DNA of 55,605 bases from contig CAZWDL010000038.1 in NCBI GenBank assembly GCA_964632995.1, forward strand, positions 1 through 55,605. Reading direction: 5' to 3'. Below are positions 24,608-33,503 of the stretch, piece after piece; within the stretch, counting starts at the first letter, position 1, and the number at the start of each line of letters is the position of its first letter. The notes below the pieces were generated by a model that worked only from the letters and a program-made list of their open reading frames with translations, had not been told where the DNA came from and did not search any database. The DNA comes from CAZWDL01 sp964632995. Its GTDB lineage: Bacteria; Bacteroidota; Bacteroidia; Chitinophagales; Saprospiraceae. A program made the position numbers and the translations under genes.

Positions 24608-27331
24608 TCAATCCTCCTTAATCACCCGCAATCCCGTATATCCGGCGCTGCGTTTGACCTTGTCAGAGTTCGGGTCCACGTAATCGTAAGCTGAATAGCC
24701 GTAAGTAGAGCCGTCGACGGCGTATTCGGCTAGGTTGCCGCCCAGGTCATAGACGCTGGCTGTACCAATTTTAGCTGCTTTAAAGCTACCGGTTTCCTTG
24801 ACCAGCTCGCTGTCCAGTTCCTTCATCTTTTCCTTGAGTAGGGGGACTTCGTCCCAGGTGATGTCGAAGCCCGCCCAATAGTTGAGGGTGTTTTCTTTGG
24901 CGGCGATTTTGTATGCCTTCTTGTGAAAATCTTCTGCTTCCGCTTTGGTGGGCAGCCGGTAAAACTCTCCGGTTTCCTCCGAGATCCAGCGGATGTAGTT
25001 CTGGGCTTCGACGTGGGTGACGCGCACGGGAAAGTCATCTTCGCCGGCGGAATATTCGTGAGTGTGGTCATAGGCTTTGAACTGGGCGTTGGTCACTTCG
25101 AAGCGGCCGATGGAGAAACTGTCGGCGGCTACTGCTTGTACTTCGGGAAGGAGCATCCCGTCTTTAAATACACCCAGATGGCCGTTGTGTCTGGCTGCCT
25201 TCTCGCGTTTGAGGCGATGGGCCAGAGGGCTGTCTTCTTTGAAGGCCTCGTTCTCCATGGCATCTTTGCCGAAGAGGTGCTTATCGATCCAGGCGAGTTC
25301 TTCTTCCATTTTGCGCATCTGGTGGGTGATCTTCTGCAGGCCGTGGGGCTGATCGGGGAACCAGAGGAAACGCACCGGCGCCTCGCCGATCTGTTGCAGG
25401 GCGCGGTAGTACTCCCAGCCTTGATCACGGGGCACAGCGCGGTCCTCGCTGCCGTGGAAGATGATGGTCGGCGTGCTCACTTTTTCCATTTCAAAGAGAG
25501 GCGAATATTCTATATAGGCTTCGTTGTAGAACTTCTCGTCACTATCGTCCCAGGGGGCGCCGCCGAAGTAGCTTTGATCAAAAGAGACGCCGAAGCGGCA
25601 GGTGCCGAAGTCAGAGGTCCAGTTTACGTCACCTGCTCCCGGGGCCGCCACCTGGAACATATCCGGGTAGCGTACGGTGAGCATGGTCGTCAGGATGGCC
25701 CCGTTCGACCAGCCCATGGTGCCCAGGCTGTCCATATCGATCATGCTGCGGCGGTCCAGTTCGTTGATGCCGTTGATGATGTCGGTGAGTTCCGGCGTGT
25801 AGTAATTTTTCTTGATCGATTCCACGAATTCCAGGCCGTGGTTGCTGGAGCCGTGATAGTTGGGTTTGAGGACGAAGGCGCCGCGCTGTGACAAGAGCTG
25901 CGGATAAGTGCTCCAGCGCTCGCGCCAGCGATCGAGATCCACGCCGGAGGGGCCGCCGTGGATCGACAGGACGAGCGGGTAGCGCCGGCCTTCTTCGTAA
26001 TCTTCGGGGTAGTACAGAATACCGTTGACTTCGTCGCCGTTGTATCCCTTCCAGCGGAAAATCTCGGAGCGGGCCGTAGGTTTTTTCTGCAACTTTTTAT
26101 TGAGCTTCACCAACTCTCTTTCATTGGAAAAAGTAATGCCCTCACCGCTGCGTTCGAGGTCTGCGACGAAGTACCGGGGCAATTTGGAGGCGGTGGAGTA
26201 TTCGTAGGCGACTTTGCTGCCGTCCTTGTCTACCGCCGACAAATACACATGTTCGTTCTTGTCGCCCAGGTCGATATCCGACTTGGTCCAGCTGTCGCCG
26301 TTTTTGCGGTAAAAAGCCAGCTTGCGGGTGGGACCGTTGGCGAGCGAGGCGATAAAGTCGTTACCGGCTACGTAGAAATCGCCTTCGGTAGCCCATTCCC
26401 ATTGCAGATCCACTTTGTCGTAAGCCTGTTCGGAGAGGTCGTAGTAGTATATTTCCGAGATGCCGGCGCCGTTCCATTCCGGATCGGAAGAGCGGACGGC
26501 GGCCAAGTAGAAGCCGGCATGGTCTTCGGTAAACTGGAAATTATAGGGCGTCTGCAGGTCCTGCAGGATACGTTCCTGTTCTCCGGACTCCAGGTTGACC
26601 AGGAAGTATTGCGGATCAGGTTGGGCATCGGCCGGGTAGTGGGGGCTCATCTGTTGGTAGTAGAGCAGCCATCCTCCGTCGCGCGAGAGCTTGTAACCGG
26701 AGATAGGATATTGGTTCTGCGTAAGCCGGGTCGACTGCTTTGCCTCCAGGTCGAAACTATAGACGCGCTTGATATCCCAGTGCATGGAATCCTCCACCAC
26801 CACGGTATTGTCTTTCTTTTCCTTGAGCTTTTGCTCGTAGAGCGTCTGGCCCTCTTCGGAGATGTAGGTCAGCGTGCTGTCGTTGAGCCACTGAAGGGAG
26901 GAGATGCTGTTTTCGAATTCGTGCACTTCGGTGGGTTCTCCCCCGTAGAGGCTTAGCGACCACAGCTTTTTCCCTTTATCGCGGGAGGAGAGGAAGTAAA
27001 TAGTTTCGCCATCGCGCGAAAAGAGGGGGGAGGAGTCGCTCTCATCGGCGTTGGTTAGCCGGAAGCTGCGAAACTGGCCGTCTTTCGTCAGGTCTAACCG
27101 GGTGAGGTACAGGTCATTGACGAATTTGTCCTTTTCTTTTACGCCGCGCCGCTTAGTCCACGCCACCATATCGGCATTGGGTGAAAAAACCGGGCTTCCG
27201 AGGTATTCGGTGTGTATGATATCTTCGGGCTTCCAGCGGTCGGGACCGGTGTTATCCTCCTGGGCGTGTAATGGAAGATAGCATGTGGTCAGCAATAGCA
27301 GTATGGCGTTGATTTTTGATAGTCGCTTCAT
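24608..27331 (-). CDS. S9 (prolyl oligopeptidase) peptidase fused to FGE/SUMF1-like domain
   Basis: This 907-residue secreted protein begins with a signal peptide (AILLLLTTCYLPLHAQ). Residues about 30-430 form the beta-propeller with TolB/DPP-like repeats (LGSPVFSPNADMVAWTK, SSPLFSRDGETIYFLSSRD). Residues about 435-690 are the alpha/beta-hydrolase domain, with catalytic Ser542 in MGWSNGA, Asp630 in FHGSEDRAVP and His663 in PDQPHGL. Residues about 725-905 resemble formylglycine-generating-enzyme/sulfatase-modifying-factor domains: FSIGRFEVTNAQFKAY, PVRVTHVEAQNYIRWISEETGEFYRLPTKAEAEDF, VYDLGGNLAEYA, AGYTGLRV. S9 enzymes cleave short peptides. The added domain usually binds or modifies a substrate; no copper-binding Cys pair is visible, so oxidase activity is unlikely. 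Confidence 0.88.
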   Translation of the reverse strand: MKRLSKINAILLLLTTCYLPLHAQEDNTGPDRWKPEDIIHTEYLGSPVFSPNADMVAWTKRRGVKEKDKFVNDLYLTRLDLTKDGQFRSFRLTNADESDSSPLFSRDGETIYFLSSRDKGKKLWSLSLYGGEPTEVHEFENSISSLQWLNDSTLTYISEEGQTLYEQKLKEKKDNTVVVEDSMHWDIKRVYSFDLEAKQSTRLTQNQYPISGYKLSRDGGWLLYYQQMSPHYPADAQPDPQYFLVNLESGEQERILQDLQTPYNFQFTEDHAGFYLAAVRSSDPEWNGAGISEIYYYDLSEQAYDKVDLQWEWATEGDFYVAGNDFIASLANGPTRKLAFYRKNGDSWTKSDIDLGDKNEHVYLSAVDKDGSKVAYEYSTASKLPRYFVADLERSGEGITFSNERELVKLNKKLQKKPTARSEIFRWKGYNGDEVNGILYYPEDYEEGRRYPLVLSIHGGPSGVDLDRWRERWSTYPQLLSQRGAFVLKPNYHGSSNHGLEFVESIKKNYYTPELTDIINGINELDRRSMIDMDSLGTMGWSNGAILTTMLTVRYPDMFQVAAPGAGDVNWTSDFGTCRFGVSFDQSYFGGAPWDDSDEKFYNEAYIEYSPLFEMEKVSTPTIIFHGSEDRAVPRDQGWEYYRALQQIGEAPVRFLWFPDQPHGLQKITHQMRKMEEELAWIDKHLFGKDAMENEAFKEDSPLAHRLKREKAARHNGHLGVFKDGMLLPEVQAVAADSFSIGRFEVTNAQFKAYDHTHEYSAGEDDFPVRVTHVEAQNYIRWISEETGEFYRLPTKAEAEDFHKKAYKIAAKENTLNYWAGFDITWDEVPLLKEKMKELDSELVKETGSFKAAKIGTASVYDLGGNLAEYAVDGSTYGYSAYDYVDPNSDKVKRSAGYTGLRVIKED

Positions 27332-27353
27332 TGATTTTATATATAAATGGTTT

Positions 27354-27386
27354 ATTGACGGGGTGACTCAAAGTCACCCCGTCAAT
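27354..27386. repeat. Perfect 15-bp-arm hairpin upstream of the S9 gene
   Basis: attgacggggtgact (27354-27368) pairs exactly with agtcaccccgtcaat (27372-27386) around a caa loop. It sits 22 bases upstream of the S9 peptidase start codon (minus strand). It is nearly the same sequence as the dnaE upstream hairpin at 13379-13415, with the same placement just before a gene. Confidence 0.75.
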
Positions 27387-27414
27387 TGATTGAGAACCAA
27401 AATATAATTCTTGT

Positions 27415-28032
27415 TCAAATGATTCCTCTTTCCTGCAGTTCGGCCTCCAGCGCTTGGGGTGATTGGAAATGGATCGCATCCAGGCCCACCTCCCGGGCGG
27501 CTTCGACGTTGCGCAGGCTGTCGTCGATAAACAGCGCGCGTTCCGGTTCGAAACCGTAGCGTTCGAACAACAGCCGGTAAATACGGGTATCGGGCTTTTT
27601 AAGCTTTTCCTCTCCCGAAACAAGGATGCCTTCAAAACGCTGCAGAAAAGCGTAGCGTTCCCGTGCGATGGGAAAGGTCTCGGCCGACCAATTGGTCAGC
27701 GCATACAAGCGATGCTCGTCGCGCGTATGGATCTCTTCCAGTATGGCGACGGTTTCTCTGATGGCGCCGCCGAGCATCTCTTCCCAGCGGCCGTAGTAGG
27801 CGCGGATGGCTACCTCGTGTTCCGGGTGGCGTTCGACGAGCCACTCGGTGGCCTCCGCCAGCGGCCGGCCGGCATCCTGTTGCTCGTTCCAATCCGGGGT
27901 AGCTATTTTTTCAAGGAAGTGCCGCATCTCTGCTTCGTCCTCGAATATTTTCCGGAATAAATACTCCGGGTTCCAGTCGATGAGTACGCCGCCCAGATCA
28001 AAGACGACGGTTTCTATTTTCTTTTCAGTCAT
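27415..28032 (-). CDS. HAD-superfamily hydrolase (HAD-IA)
   Basis: This 205-residue cytosolic protein has HAD motif I VVFDLGGVLIDW (nucleophile and acid Asp-x-Asp variant DLG), a helical cap (residues about 20-90), motif II ALTNWSAETFP, motif III lysine in EEKLKKPDTRIYRLL and motif IV RALFIDDSLRNVEAA. It resembles the YihX/epoxide-hydrolase-N-domain-like HAD-IA phosphatases, which act on sugar phosphates or FMN. The Asp two residues after the nucleophile is replaced by Gly (D-L-G), as in haloacid-dehalogenase- and YihX-like members; the true substrate is unknown. It lies 28 bases downstream of the TfoX-like gene on the same strand. Confidence 0.88.
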   Translation of the reverse strand: MTEKKIETVVFDLGGVLIDWNPEYLFRKIFEDEAEMRHFLEKIATPDWNEQQDAGRPLAEATEWLVERHPEHEVAIRAYYGRWEEMLGGAIRETVAILEEIHTRDEHRLYALTNWSAETFPIARERYAFLQRFEGILVSGEEKLKKPDTRIYRLLFERYGFEPERALFIDDSLRNVEAAREVGLDAIHFQSPQALEAELQERGII

Positions 28033-28060
28033 GAGTGATCGATTTTAGTCCCAGCTTCCG

Positions 28061-28387
28061 TTATTTAACTTCGGTTTTAATGTATTCCAGGGCCAGCCGG
28101 GTAAGCTCCAGCCAGTGATCCCTTTGTACTTCGGGAACGACGTACCACGCGCGCATGGGGCCCTTGTTTTTGAAGGGATTCAGGTGTTCCCATTCTTCGA
28201 GGCCGACGCTGTCCGGGTCAAAGTTCTTATCCAGTTTAAAGACCATAGCGTCTTTCCAGAAAAAGGCAAATACCTTGTCTTTGTACTTAATGCCCGGAGA
28301 AGACATCATCTTCCCCCGTTCGACATGGTCGTGCCGCCGGCTGATTTCATCGGCGATCGTTTCAAAAGTTTTTTCGGTGGTATCCAT
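28061..28387 (-). CDS. TfoX N-terminal-domain-like protein
   Basis: This 108-residue protein has the pattern of a TfoX/Sxy N-terminal domain or a related YjbR-like fold: RGKMMSSPGIKYKDKVFAFFWKDAMVFKLDK, then a Leu/Glu-rich segment with FKNKGPMRAWYVVPEVQRDHWLELTRLALEYIK. In TfoX the same strands read 'mmFGghgiyxdgxmfalvxdgxlylK'. The function outside competence regulation is unknown; most members are small single-domain proteins. It precedes the HAD gene on the same strand and probably shares its transcript. Confidence 0.65.
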   Translation of the reverse strand: MDTTEKTFETIADEISRRHDHVERGKMMSSPGIKYKDKVFAFFWKDAMVFKLDKNFDPDSVGLEEWEHLNPFKNKGPMRAWYVVPEVQRDHWLELTRLALEYIKTEVK

Positions 28388-28462
28388 TTAATCGTTGTTA
28401 TGATATCCATAAATTGAACAGGATCACTCCGGGAAGTATTGCAGACTGAGTTAGCAAATTCA

Positions 28463-29278
28463 TCAATCCACTTCGATGGTCAAGGTGGCCCACTGCGATT
28501 CGTAATCAATTCCCGGCGCTTCACTTTCCTTCATATAAATGGTGCGGACATACCACTTTCCTTTTCTGGTCAGCGGGATTGCCGCTACGCCCATTTTATC
28601 GGTGCGTACCCGGAAGGCCTCGCGGTCATCCTCTTCCTTACCGGGGAGGTATCCTTCATAGCTTGCATAAACCAATTGGTCGGCCAGCGGCCGGCCGTCG
28701 AGCAGCAGGCGCACCTCCAGCAAGTCGCCTATTTCCAGCTCATATGGATTGGCTACGGGGACAAACTCGATGGGGTAGTAGAGGGGGCGCTCCCATTCCG
28801 GGCTGTATTTGTCTCCCACCTGAAAGATGGCCTTGACGTGTTTGGCGTACTTTTCCGTTGCGGCATCCGTGGCTTTTCCCCGTTCGATGCGCTGCTCCAG
28901 GATATCGAGCACGCCGTCGTGTTCCAGGTATTCATTAAAGTTTTCGGCCGAAAGCTCGATACGGCGGGGGCGCGTGGAGACGCCGGCTACGTAGGTGCCC
29001 GCCTTTTCAGTGCGAAAGGAAAGGACCGTTTCCGCGCCGCGCTCCCGCCAGCGACTGTCCGGAGGATGCTCCTCCATTCCGGGGCCGAGAATGGTTGCAT
29101 CGACCATGCGGTCGCGGGCGATGGTATTTTCGCTTTCGCTAAATGTGCCGTTGAGTAAGTTCAGTTCCGCCTCTTGATTCGGTTCCAGATAATAACTATC
29201 CAGTTTGATGAACAAATCGTGACTGGAAAAGAGCAGGAAGGCCGTGACCAAAAGTAAAAGACTACTGATTTTTTTCAT
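28463..29278 (-). CDS. DUF4198-type secreted protein
   Basis: This 271-residue protein has a signal peptide (KKISSLLLLVTAFLLFSSHDLFIKLDSYYLEPNQEAEL). DUF4198 proteins characteristically begin the mature chain with an H-D-x-F/W-x pattern, a presumed metal-binding histidine as in periplasmic cobalt/nickel-uptake-linked proteins. The mature chain starts with beta strands (AELNLLNGTFSESENTIARDRMVDATILGP). A middle region around KAIFQVGDKYSPEWERPLYYPIEFVPVANPYELEIGDLLEVRLLLDGRPLADQLVYA resembles carboxypeptidase-regulatory or Ig-like strands. A TonB-dependent or metal-uptake link is a guess. It lies four bases upstream of the neighbouring GNAT gene's end. Confidence 0.78.
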   Translation of the reverse strand: MKKISSLLLLVTAFLLFSSHDLFIKLDSYYLEPNQEAELNLLNGTFSESENTIARDRMVDATILGPGMEEHPPDSRWRERGAETVLSFRTEKAGTYVAGVSTRPRRIELSAENFNEYLEHDGVLDILEQRIERGKATDAATEKYAKHVKAIFQVGDKYSPEWERPLYYPIEFVPVANPYELEIGDLLEVRLLLDGRPLADQLVYASYEGYLPGKEEDDREAFRVRTDKMGVAAIPLTRKGKWYVRTIYMKESEAPGIDYESQWATLTIEVD

Positions 29279-29281
29279 ACG

Positions 29282-29836
29282 CTATTTAGGTTTAGCTGAA
29301 TTTTTTCCGGTTTTCCATTCAGGTTTTAATAAAGCGAAGATATGCAGGTCTTCGATCTTCTCATCTTTGATGACGGCCTGCCGGAGCACGGCCTCGTGCC
29401 GGAAGCCATTCCGCTCCAGGACGCGCATCGATCCCCGGTTATGTGCGTATACCTCCGCGTATATCCGCAACGCCTCCGTTTGGCGGAAGCCATAGTCCAC
29501 CACCAGTTCTACCGCTTCGCTGACGATGCCCCGCCCCCAGAAGGGTTCACCCAGCCAGAAGCCCAGTTCGCGGTTGATCCGGTACACGTCGGTCTTATGC
29601 TTGAGTCCGATACTGCCGGCCATCTCTCCCTCCACCTCAATGGCAAAAACGATCTCCTCTTCGTGCCGCTGCAAATATTTGATAAAATCACGCGCATGCC
29701 CGACCGTATAGGGATGGGGAAAGGCGTCCTTGACATTTTCCCAGATCTTGCGGTTGTCGGCATAGCGCGCCAGCGCCTCCGCGTCAGCAGGGTGAACGGG
29801 GCGCAGGAGGAAGGTGGAGCCGGATATGGTTTCCAT
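29282..29836 (-). CDS. GNAT N-acetyltransferase (RimJ/RimL type)
   Basis: This 184-residue protein has the RimJ layout: GSTFLLRPVHPADAEALARYADNRKIWENVKDAFPHPYT, then GEMAGSIGLKHKTDVYRINRELGFWLGEPFWGRGIVSEAVELVVDYGF (acetyl-CoA loop WGRGIVSE), then RIYAEVYAHNRGSMRVLERNGFRHEAVLRQAV. It ends ALLKPEWK. The substrate is unknown. It is on the same strand as DUF4198, with three bases between its stop and the next gene's start codon, so the two may be co-transcribed. Confidence 0.9.
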   Translation of the reverse strand: METISGSTFLLRPVHPADAEALARYADNRKIWENVKDAFPHPYTVGHARDFIKYLQRHEEEIVFAIEVEGEMAGSIGLKHKTDVYRINRELGFWLGEPFWGRGIVSEAVELVVDYGFRQTEALRIYAEVYAHNRGSMRVLERNGFRHEAVLRQAVIKDEKIEDLHIFALLKPEWKTGKNSAKPK

Positions 29837-29917
29837 AGGATGCCGGTTTTAATCCTGCGACACCAAAGATAAGGAATCTGGGGAAGAAGAGTTTTCAAAC
29901 CGCAGGCCTTGAACTTT

Positions 29918-31234
29918 TCAACTTTCAGCAATTACCTTTTTTTTCGCCGGATGTATACTCGTTCGCGCCAGAAAGAACAGGCCGAGCAGGAAGAAGAGCG
30001 TGAGCAACAGGATACTGGAGCGCATAGAGCCTGTAATCTGGTCGATGAAGCCAAAGCTGAAGGTGCCGATGACGATGGCTACCTTTTCCAGAACGTCGTA
30101 AAAACTAAAGAAGGAGGTGGTGTCTTTGGTGTTTTTGGGCAGCAGTTTGCTGTAGGTAGAGCGGGAGAGGGACTGTATGCCTCCCATGACCAGGCCGACG
30201 GCAGCGGCGACAAAGTAGAACTGAAAGGTGGTCTGTACGAAGTAAGCCGTCACGCAGATAGCAATCCAGATGAGGAGCATGGCGATCAGAGAGAATTTGT
30301 TGCCTTGCCACTCGGATATTTTGGCGAACAGGTAAGCGCCGAGCACGGCCACGATTTGCAGCAGCAGGATGACGACGATCAGTTCCGCCGCCTCAAAGGC
30401 CAGCTCTTTTTCAGCAAAGGTGGCGGCGAGGAAGAGTACAGTTTGTACGCCGGCGCTGTAGCAGAAGAAGGCGAAGAGAAAGGATTTGATGTTGGGCGCC
30501 TGTTTGGCGACATTCCATACTTTCCGCAGTTCACCGACTCCACGGTGCAGCAGCCGTTCCATGGGTTTGCCGTCCGGATCGCGTGGCAGCAGGCGGAAAG
30601 GAATAGAGGCGAAGCCGATCCACCAGACGCCGACCATGATGAAAGAAATTCGGGTAGCAGCTGCTTCCGTCAGCTCGAGCAGGTCGTGAAACTGAATGAT
30701 AATCAGGTTAGCCACCAGCAGGAGTACGCTGCCGATGTAGCCGAAAGCGAAGCCCCGCGCGCTGACGCTGTCGTATTTGTCTTCGGTGACGATTTCCGGG
30801 AGGTAGGAGTTGTAGAAAACCAGTCCGCCCGCAAAACCGATCATGGCCAGGATGAAGGCCGTATTGCCCAGCCAAAGCTGATCCATGCCCCGGAAGAAAA
30901 AGAGGCTGACGCAGGCGATGGAGCCCAGAATGGTAAAGGACTGCAGGAAAAACTTCTTCTTGCCCCCGTAATCGGCTATGCCGGATAACAGAGGAGAAAA
31001 GGCGGCGATGATCAGGTAGGAAGCAGAGATGGCATAAGCATACAGGGCGCTGTTGGAGATCTGAGCACCGAGAATATTGATCGTATCGTCCGTAACAGCA
31101 ACATAATACGCCGGGAAGATCGCGACAGTGATGACCAGAGCAAAAGCGGAATTGGCCCAATCGAACAGCGCCCAGGCATTGATGATGCGTTTGTCGTTGA
31201 GCTGGAACTCCCCTGGTTTCGGGTTGGTTTTCAT
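29918..31234 (-). CDS. UMF1-type MFS transporter
   Basis: This 438-residue, twelve-helix membrane protein has the UMF1/Atg22-like signature NAWALFDWANSAFALVITVAIFPAYYVAV at the N-terminus, then SASYLIIAAFSPLLSGIADYGGKKKFFLQSFT, and MGGIQSLSRSTYSKLLPKNTKDTTSFFSFYDVLEKVAIVIGTF in the C-terminal half. The family resembles fungal vacuole effluxers (amino-acid export); its bacterial substrates are unknown. The protein sits in the inner membrane. It is divergent from rimK with a 187-base gap in between. Confidence 0.9.
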   Translation of the reverse strand: MKTNPKPGEFQLNDKRIINAWALFDWANSAFALVITVAIFPAYYVAVTDDTINILGAQISNSALYAYAISASYLIIAAFSPLLSGIADYGGKKKFFLQSFTILGSIACVSLFFFRGMDQLWLGNTAFILAMIGFAGGLVFYNSYLPEIVTEDKYDSVSARGFAFGYIGSVLLLVANLIIIQFHDLLELTEAAATRISFIMVGVWWIGFASIPFRLLPRDPDGKPMERLLHRGVGELRKVWNVAKQAPNIKSFLFAFFCYSAGVQTVLFLAATFAEKELAFEAAELIVVILLLQIVAVLGAYLFAKISEWQGNKFSLIAMLLIWIAICVTAYFVQTTFQFYFVAAAVGLVMGGIQSLSRSTYSKLLPKNTKDTTSFFSFYDVLEKVAIVIGTFSFGFIDQITGSMRSSILLLTLFFLLGLFFLARTSIHPAKKKVIAES

Positions 31235-31421
31235 GGAATGTAGTTGGCAATTGAATGTAAAGAGGAAAAAAAACCGTTACTGTAACCAGTGTCGGCAAGA
31301 TACCCAAATATTCAGGTTTTTAGTTATACATGTCGGTCAAATTGGAAGGCCGGGGTTCGGACCTGCGCTACGCTGAAGATCCGGTAAGTTTGTACTTTTA
31401 GGTTTTACCAAGCTCAAAACA

Positions 31422-32345
31422 ATGAACATCGCTATTCTATCCCGGGGCCCGCAATTGTATTCCACGCAGAGCCTCTACCGCGCCGGCGCCCGTAGGGGGC
31501 ATCGCATGAGTATCATTGACCACACGCTTTGCAACCTGGTGATCGAACGGGGGCAGGCGCAGATCATTTACCAGGATCAGCCCCTGCATCGTCTGGATGC
31601 GGTGATCCCCCGTATCGGCTCCTCTGTCACCTCGCAAGGAGCGGCGGTTATCAACCAGCTGGAACTCATGGACGTCTTCACCATCGCCCGTTCCGATGCG
31701 CTGCTTCAGGCCAGAGACAAGCTGCGCTGCCTGCAGCGCCTGGCTGCCGCTGGGATCAATGTGCCGCGAACCGCTTTTATAGGGGATGATGAATACATCC
31801 TGCCCTTGGTGGAAAGCGTAGGCGGGCTCCCGGTCGTTATAAAATTACTGGAAAGCACGCATGGCATCGGCGTCTTACTGGCTGAAACCTTGCACAGTGC
31901 CGAATCGACGGTAGAAGCCTTCCGGCGCCTCCGGGAGCGGGTGCTCATTCAGGAGTTCGTCCGGGAAGCAGAAGGCGCCGACATCCGGGCGCTGGTGGTC
32001 GGCGGGGAGGTAATTGCCAGTATGAAGCGGCAGGCCCGGGAAGGCGAATTTCGCTCGAACCTCCACAGAGGAGGTACGGCCAGTGTGGAGCCCCTGAACG
32101 AAACCGAACGGCAGCTGGTGATTGAAGCCGTCAGAGCCATGGGGCTCGATGTGGCCGGGGTGGATCTGCTGCGCTCGGTACGCGGGCCGCTAATCATGGA
32201 GGTCAATGCCTCCCCCGGCCTGGAAGGGATTGAAACGGTGGCCGAAGTTGACATCTCCGACCGCATTATTCGCTACATTGAAAAAAGAGTCAAAAACCGT
32301 AAGCGCCGGCGGCGGGAACGCCGCATGAAAGGAACGAAAGACTGA
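31422..32345 (+). CDS. rimK: RimK-type ATP-grasp alpha-L-glutamate ligase
   Basis: This 307-residue protein opens MNIAILSRGPQLYSTQSLYRAG, followed by the ATP-grasp core DKLRCLQRLAAAGINVPRTAF, VIKLLESTHGIGVLLAE, RVLIQEFVREAEGADIRALVVGGEVIASMKRQA and PLIMEVNASPGLEGIETV, with metal ligands in the EVNAS loop. RimK adds glutamates to the C-terminus of ribosomal protein S6 in E. coli. Here the rpsF gene is not in view. The last 15-20 residues are strongly basic (KNRKRRRRERRMKGTKD), an extension that could contact RNA. The gene is followed by an AstE/AspA-type deacylase, a pairing that recurs with rimK in many bacteria. Confidence 0.93.
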   Translation: MNIAILSRGPQLYSTQSLYRAGARRGHRMSIIDHTLCNLVIERGQAQIIYQDQPLHRLDAVIPRIGSSVTSQGAAVINQLELMDVFTIARSDALLQARDKLRCLQRLAAAGINVPRTAFIGDDEYILPLVESVGGLPVVIKLLESTHGIGVLLAETLHSAESTVEAFRRLRERVLIQEFVREAEGADIRALVVGGEVIASMKRQAREGEFRSNLHRGGTASVEPLNETERQLVIEAVRAMGLDVAGVDLLRSVRGPLIMEVNASPGLEGIETVAEVDISDRIIRYIEKRVKNRKRRRRERRMKGTKD

Positions 32346-32454
32346 AGTGAGCCCGGAGGAAAAGTGGCCACCTCAGCCTTTTCGTCGCTGCCAGACACTC
32401 CGCCAGGCCATTAATAATAACTGTCTATATTCATTCTTAAGACCAAGTGCATAT

Positions 32455-33384
32455 ATGGAAATTCACAAAACCACTGTCGCTCCCGGCGAACGTACCATGA
32501 TCCGTATTCCCGTAGGACGCATTCCCTCGGGAGGACAGGTAAAAATGATTGCCCGGGTGTTTCGCAGTGAGGCGCCTGGCCCGACTCTGCTTTTGCTGGC
32601 CGGGCTGCATGGCGATGAGGTGAATGGGGTGGAAATTCTGCGGCAGGCGCTAGCCTCCGGCCTGTTCAATCAACTCCGGAAAGGAGCCGTTATCGTCATT
32701 CCGGTGGCGAATCCATATGGCTTTGTGCACGGTATCCGCGGAGTACCGGATGGAAAAGACGTGAACCGCAGTTTTCCCGGGAACAGGGAGGGCTCCCTGG
32801 CCGCGCGCACAGCGAAAATACTGTCGGCAAAAATACTGCCGCTGATGGATTTTGGCATCGACTTCCACACCGGCGGCAGCCAGCACTACAATTACCCTCA
32901 GATACGCTTTACGGCAAACGACGAAGAAGCTCACCACCTGGCCATGCAGTTTAGTGCGCCCTTTGCCCTGGCCAAACGCGCCATTGCCAGTTCACTGCGC
33001 AAAGCATCAGGCAAACTCGGCAAGCCCCTGCTGGTCTTCGAGGGAGGGGAAAATGGCCGTTATGACAACCTGGCCATCGCACAGGGGCTCGCAGGCATTC
33101 AACGCCTGCTGCAGGCACAACAAATGCTGCAGGCCGATACGCCTCAGACCGGCTCCGTAGAACTATTCGATAGCGTCTGGGTCAGAGCCACGCGCTCCGG
33201 TATGTTCAAGTGGACAAAAAACGCGGGACAGCGCGTTCGGGAAGGAGAAACCCTCGGCACTATCAACGATCCCTACGGTGAGGAAAGCCGCCCTGTTATT
33301 GCCCCTTGCCCGGGCTTTCTCCTCGGACATAACAACGCGGCGGTGGTGCACCAGGGAGATGCACTGTTCCATCTGGGATATTGA
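32455..33384 (+). CDS. Succinylglutamate desuccinylase/aspartoacylase family protein
   Basis: This protein has 309 residues from ATG 32455. An earlier TTG- or GTG-type start would add 36 residues in a region that overlaps the rimK spacer and does not fit the family. Zinc ligands are expected in LLAGLHGDEVNGVEIL (His-x2-Glu type) and DFHTGG. The catalytic region continues with RGVPDGKDVNRSFPGNREGS, and the tail is beta-rich (SVWVRATRSGMFKWTKNAGQRVREGETLGTINDPYGE). Members remove acyl groups from amino acids or hydrolyse gamma-glutamyl-like bonds. Next to rimK it may trim or turn over poly-glutamate tails; this is inference. Confidence 0.88.
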   Translation: MEIHKTTVAPGERTMIRIPVGRIPSGGQVKMIARVFRSEAPGPTLLLLAGLHGDEVNGVEILRQALASGLFNQLRKGAVIVIPVANPYGFVHGIRGVPDGKDVNRSFPGNREGSLAARTAKILSAKILPLMDFGIDFHTGGSQHYNYPQIRFTANDEEAHHLAMQFSAPFALAKRAIASSLRKASGKLGKPLLVFEGGENGRYDNLAIAQGLAGIQRLLQAQQMLQADTPQTGSVELFDSVWVRATRSGMFKWTKNAGQRVREGETLGTINDPYGEESRPVIAPCPGFLLGHNNAAVVHQGDALFHLGY

Positions 33385-33503
33385 ACTGGATGCTGGTTGC
33401 TGGCTATAACCGGGCATGCCCTTGCTTGAGCTTTTCGCATCTTGGCCGGTCTCTATCTGGCGAAAGCCCCGCTTAGCAGCCAACAGCCAACCCTTAAAAT
33501 CAG

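Noticed and set aside
25958..26956. 332-residue plus-strand frame opposite the S9 peptidase
   Set aside because: It is antisense to the beta-propeller part of a well-supported protein and has no recognisable motif.
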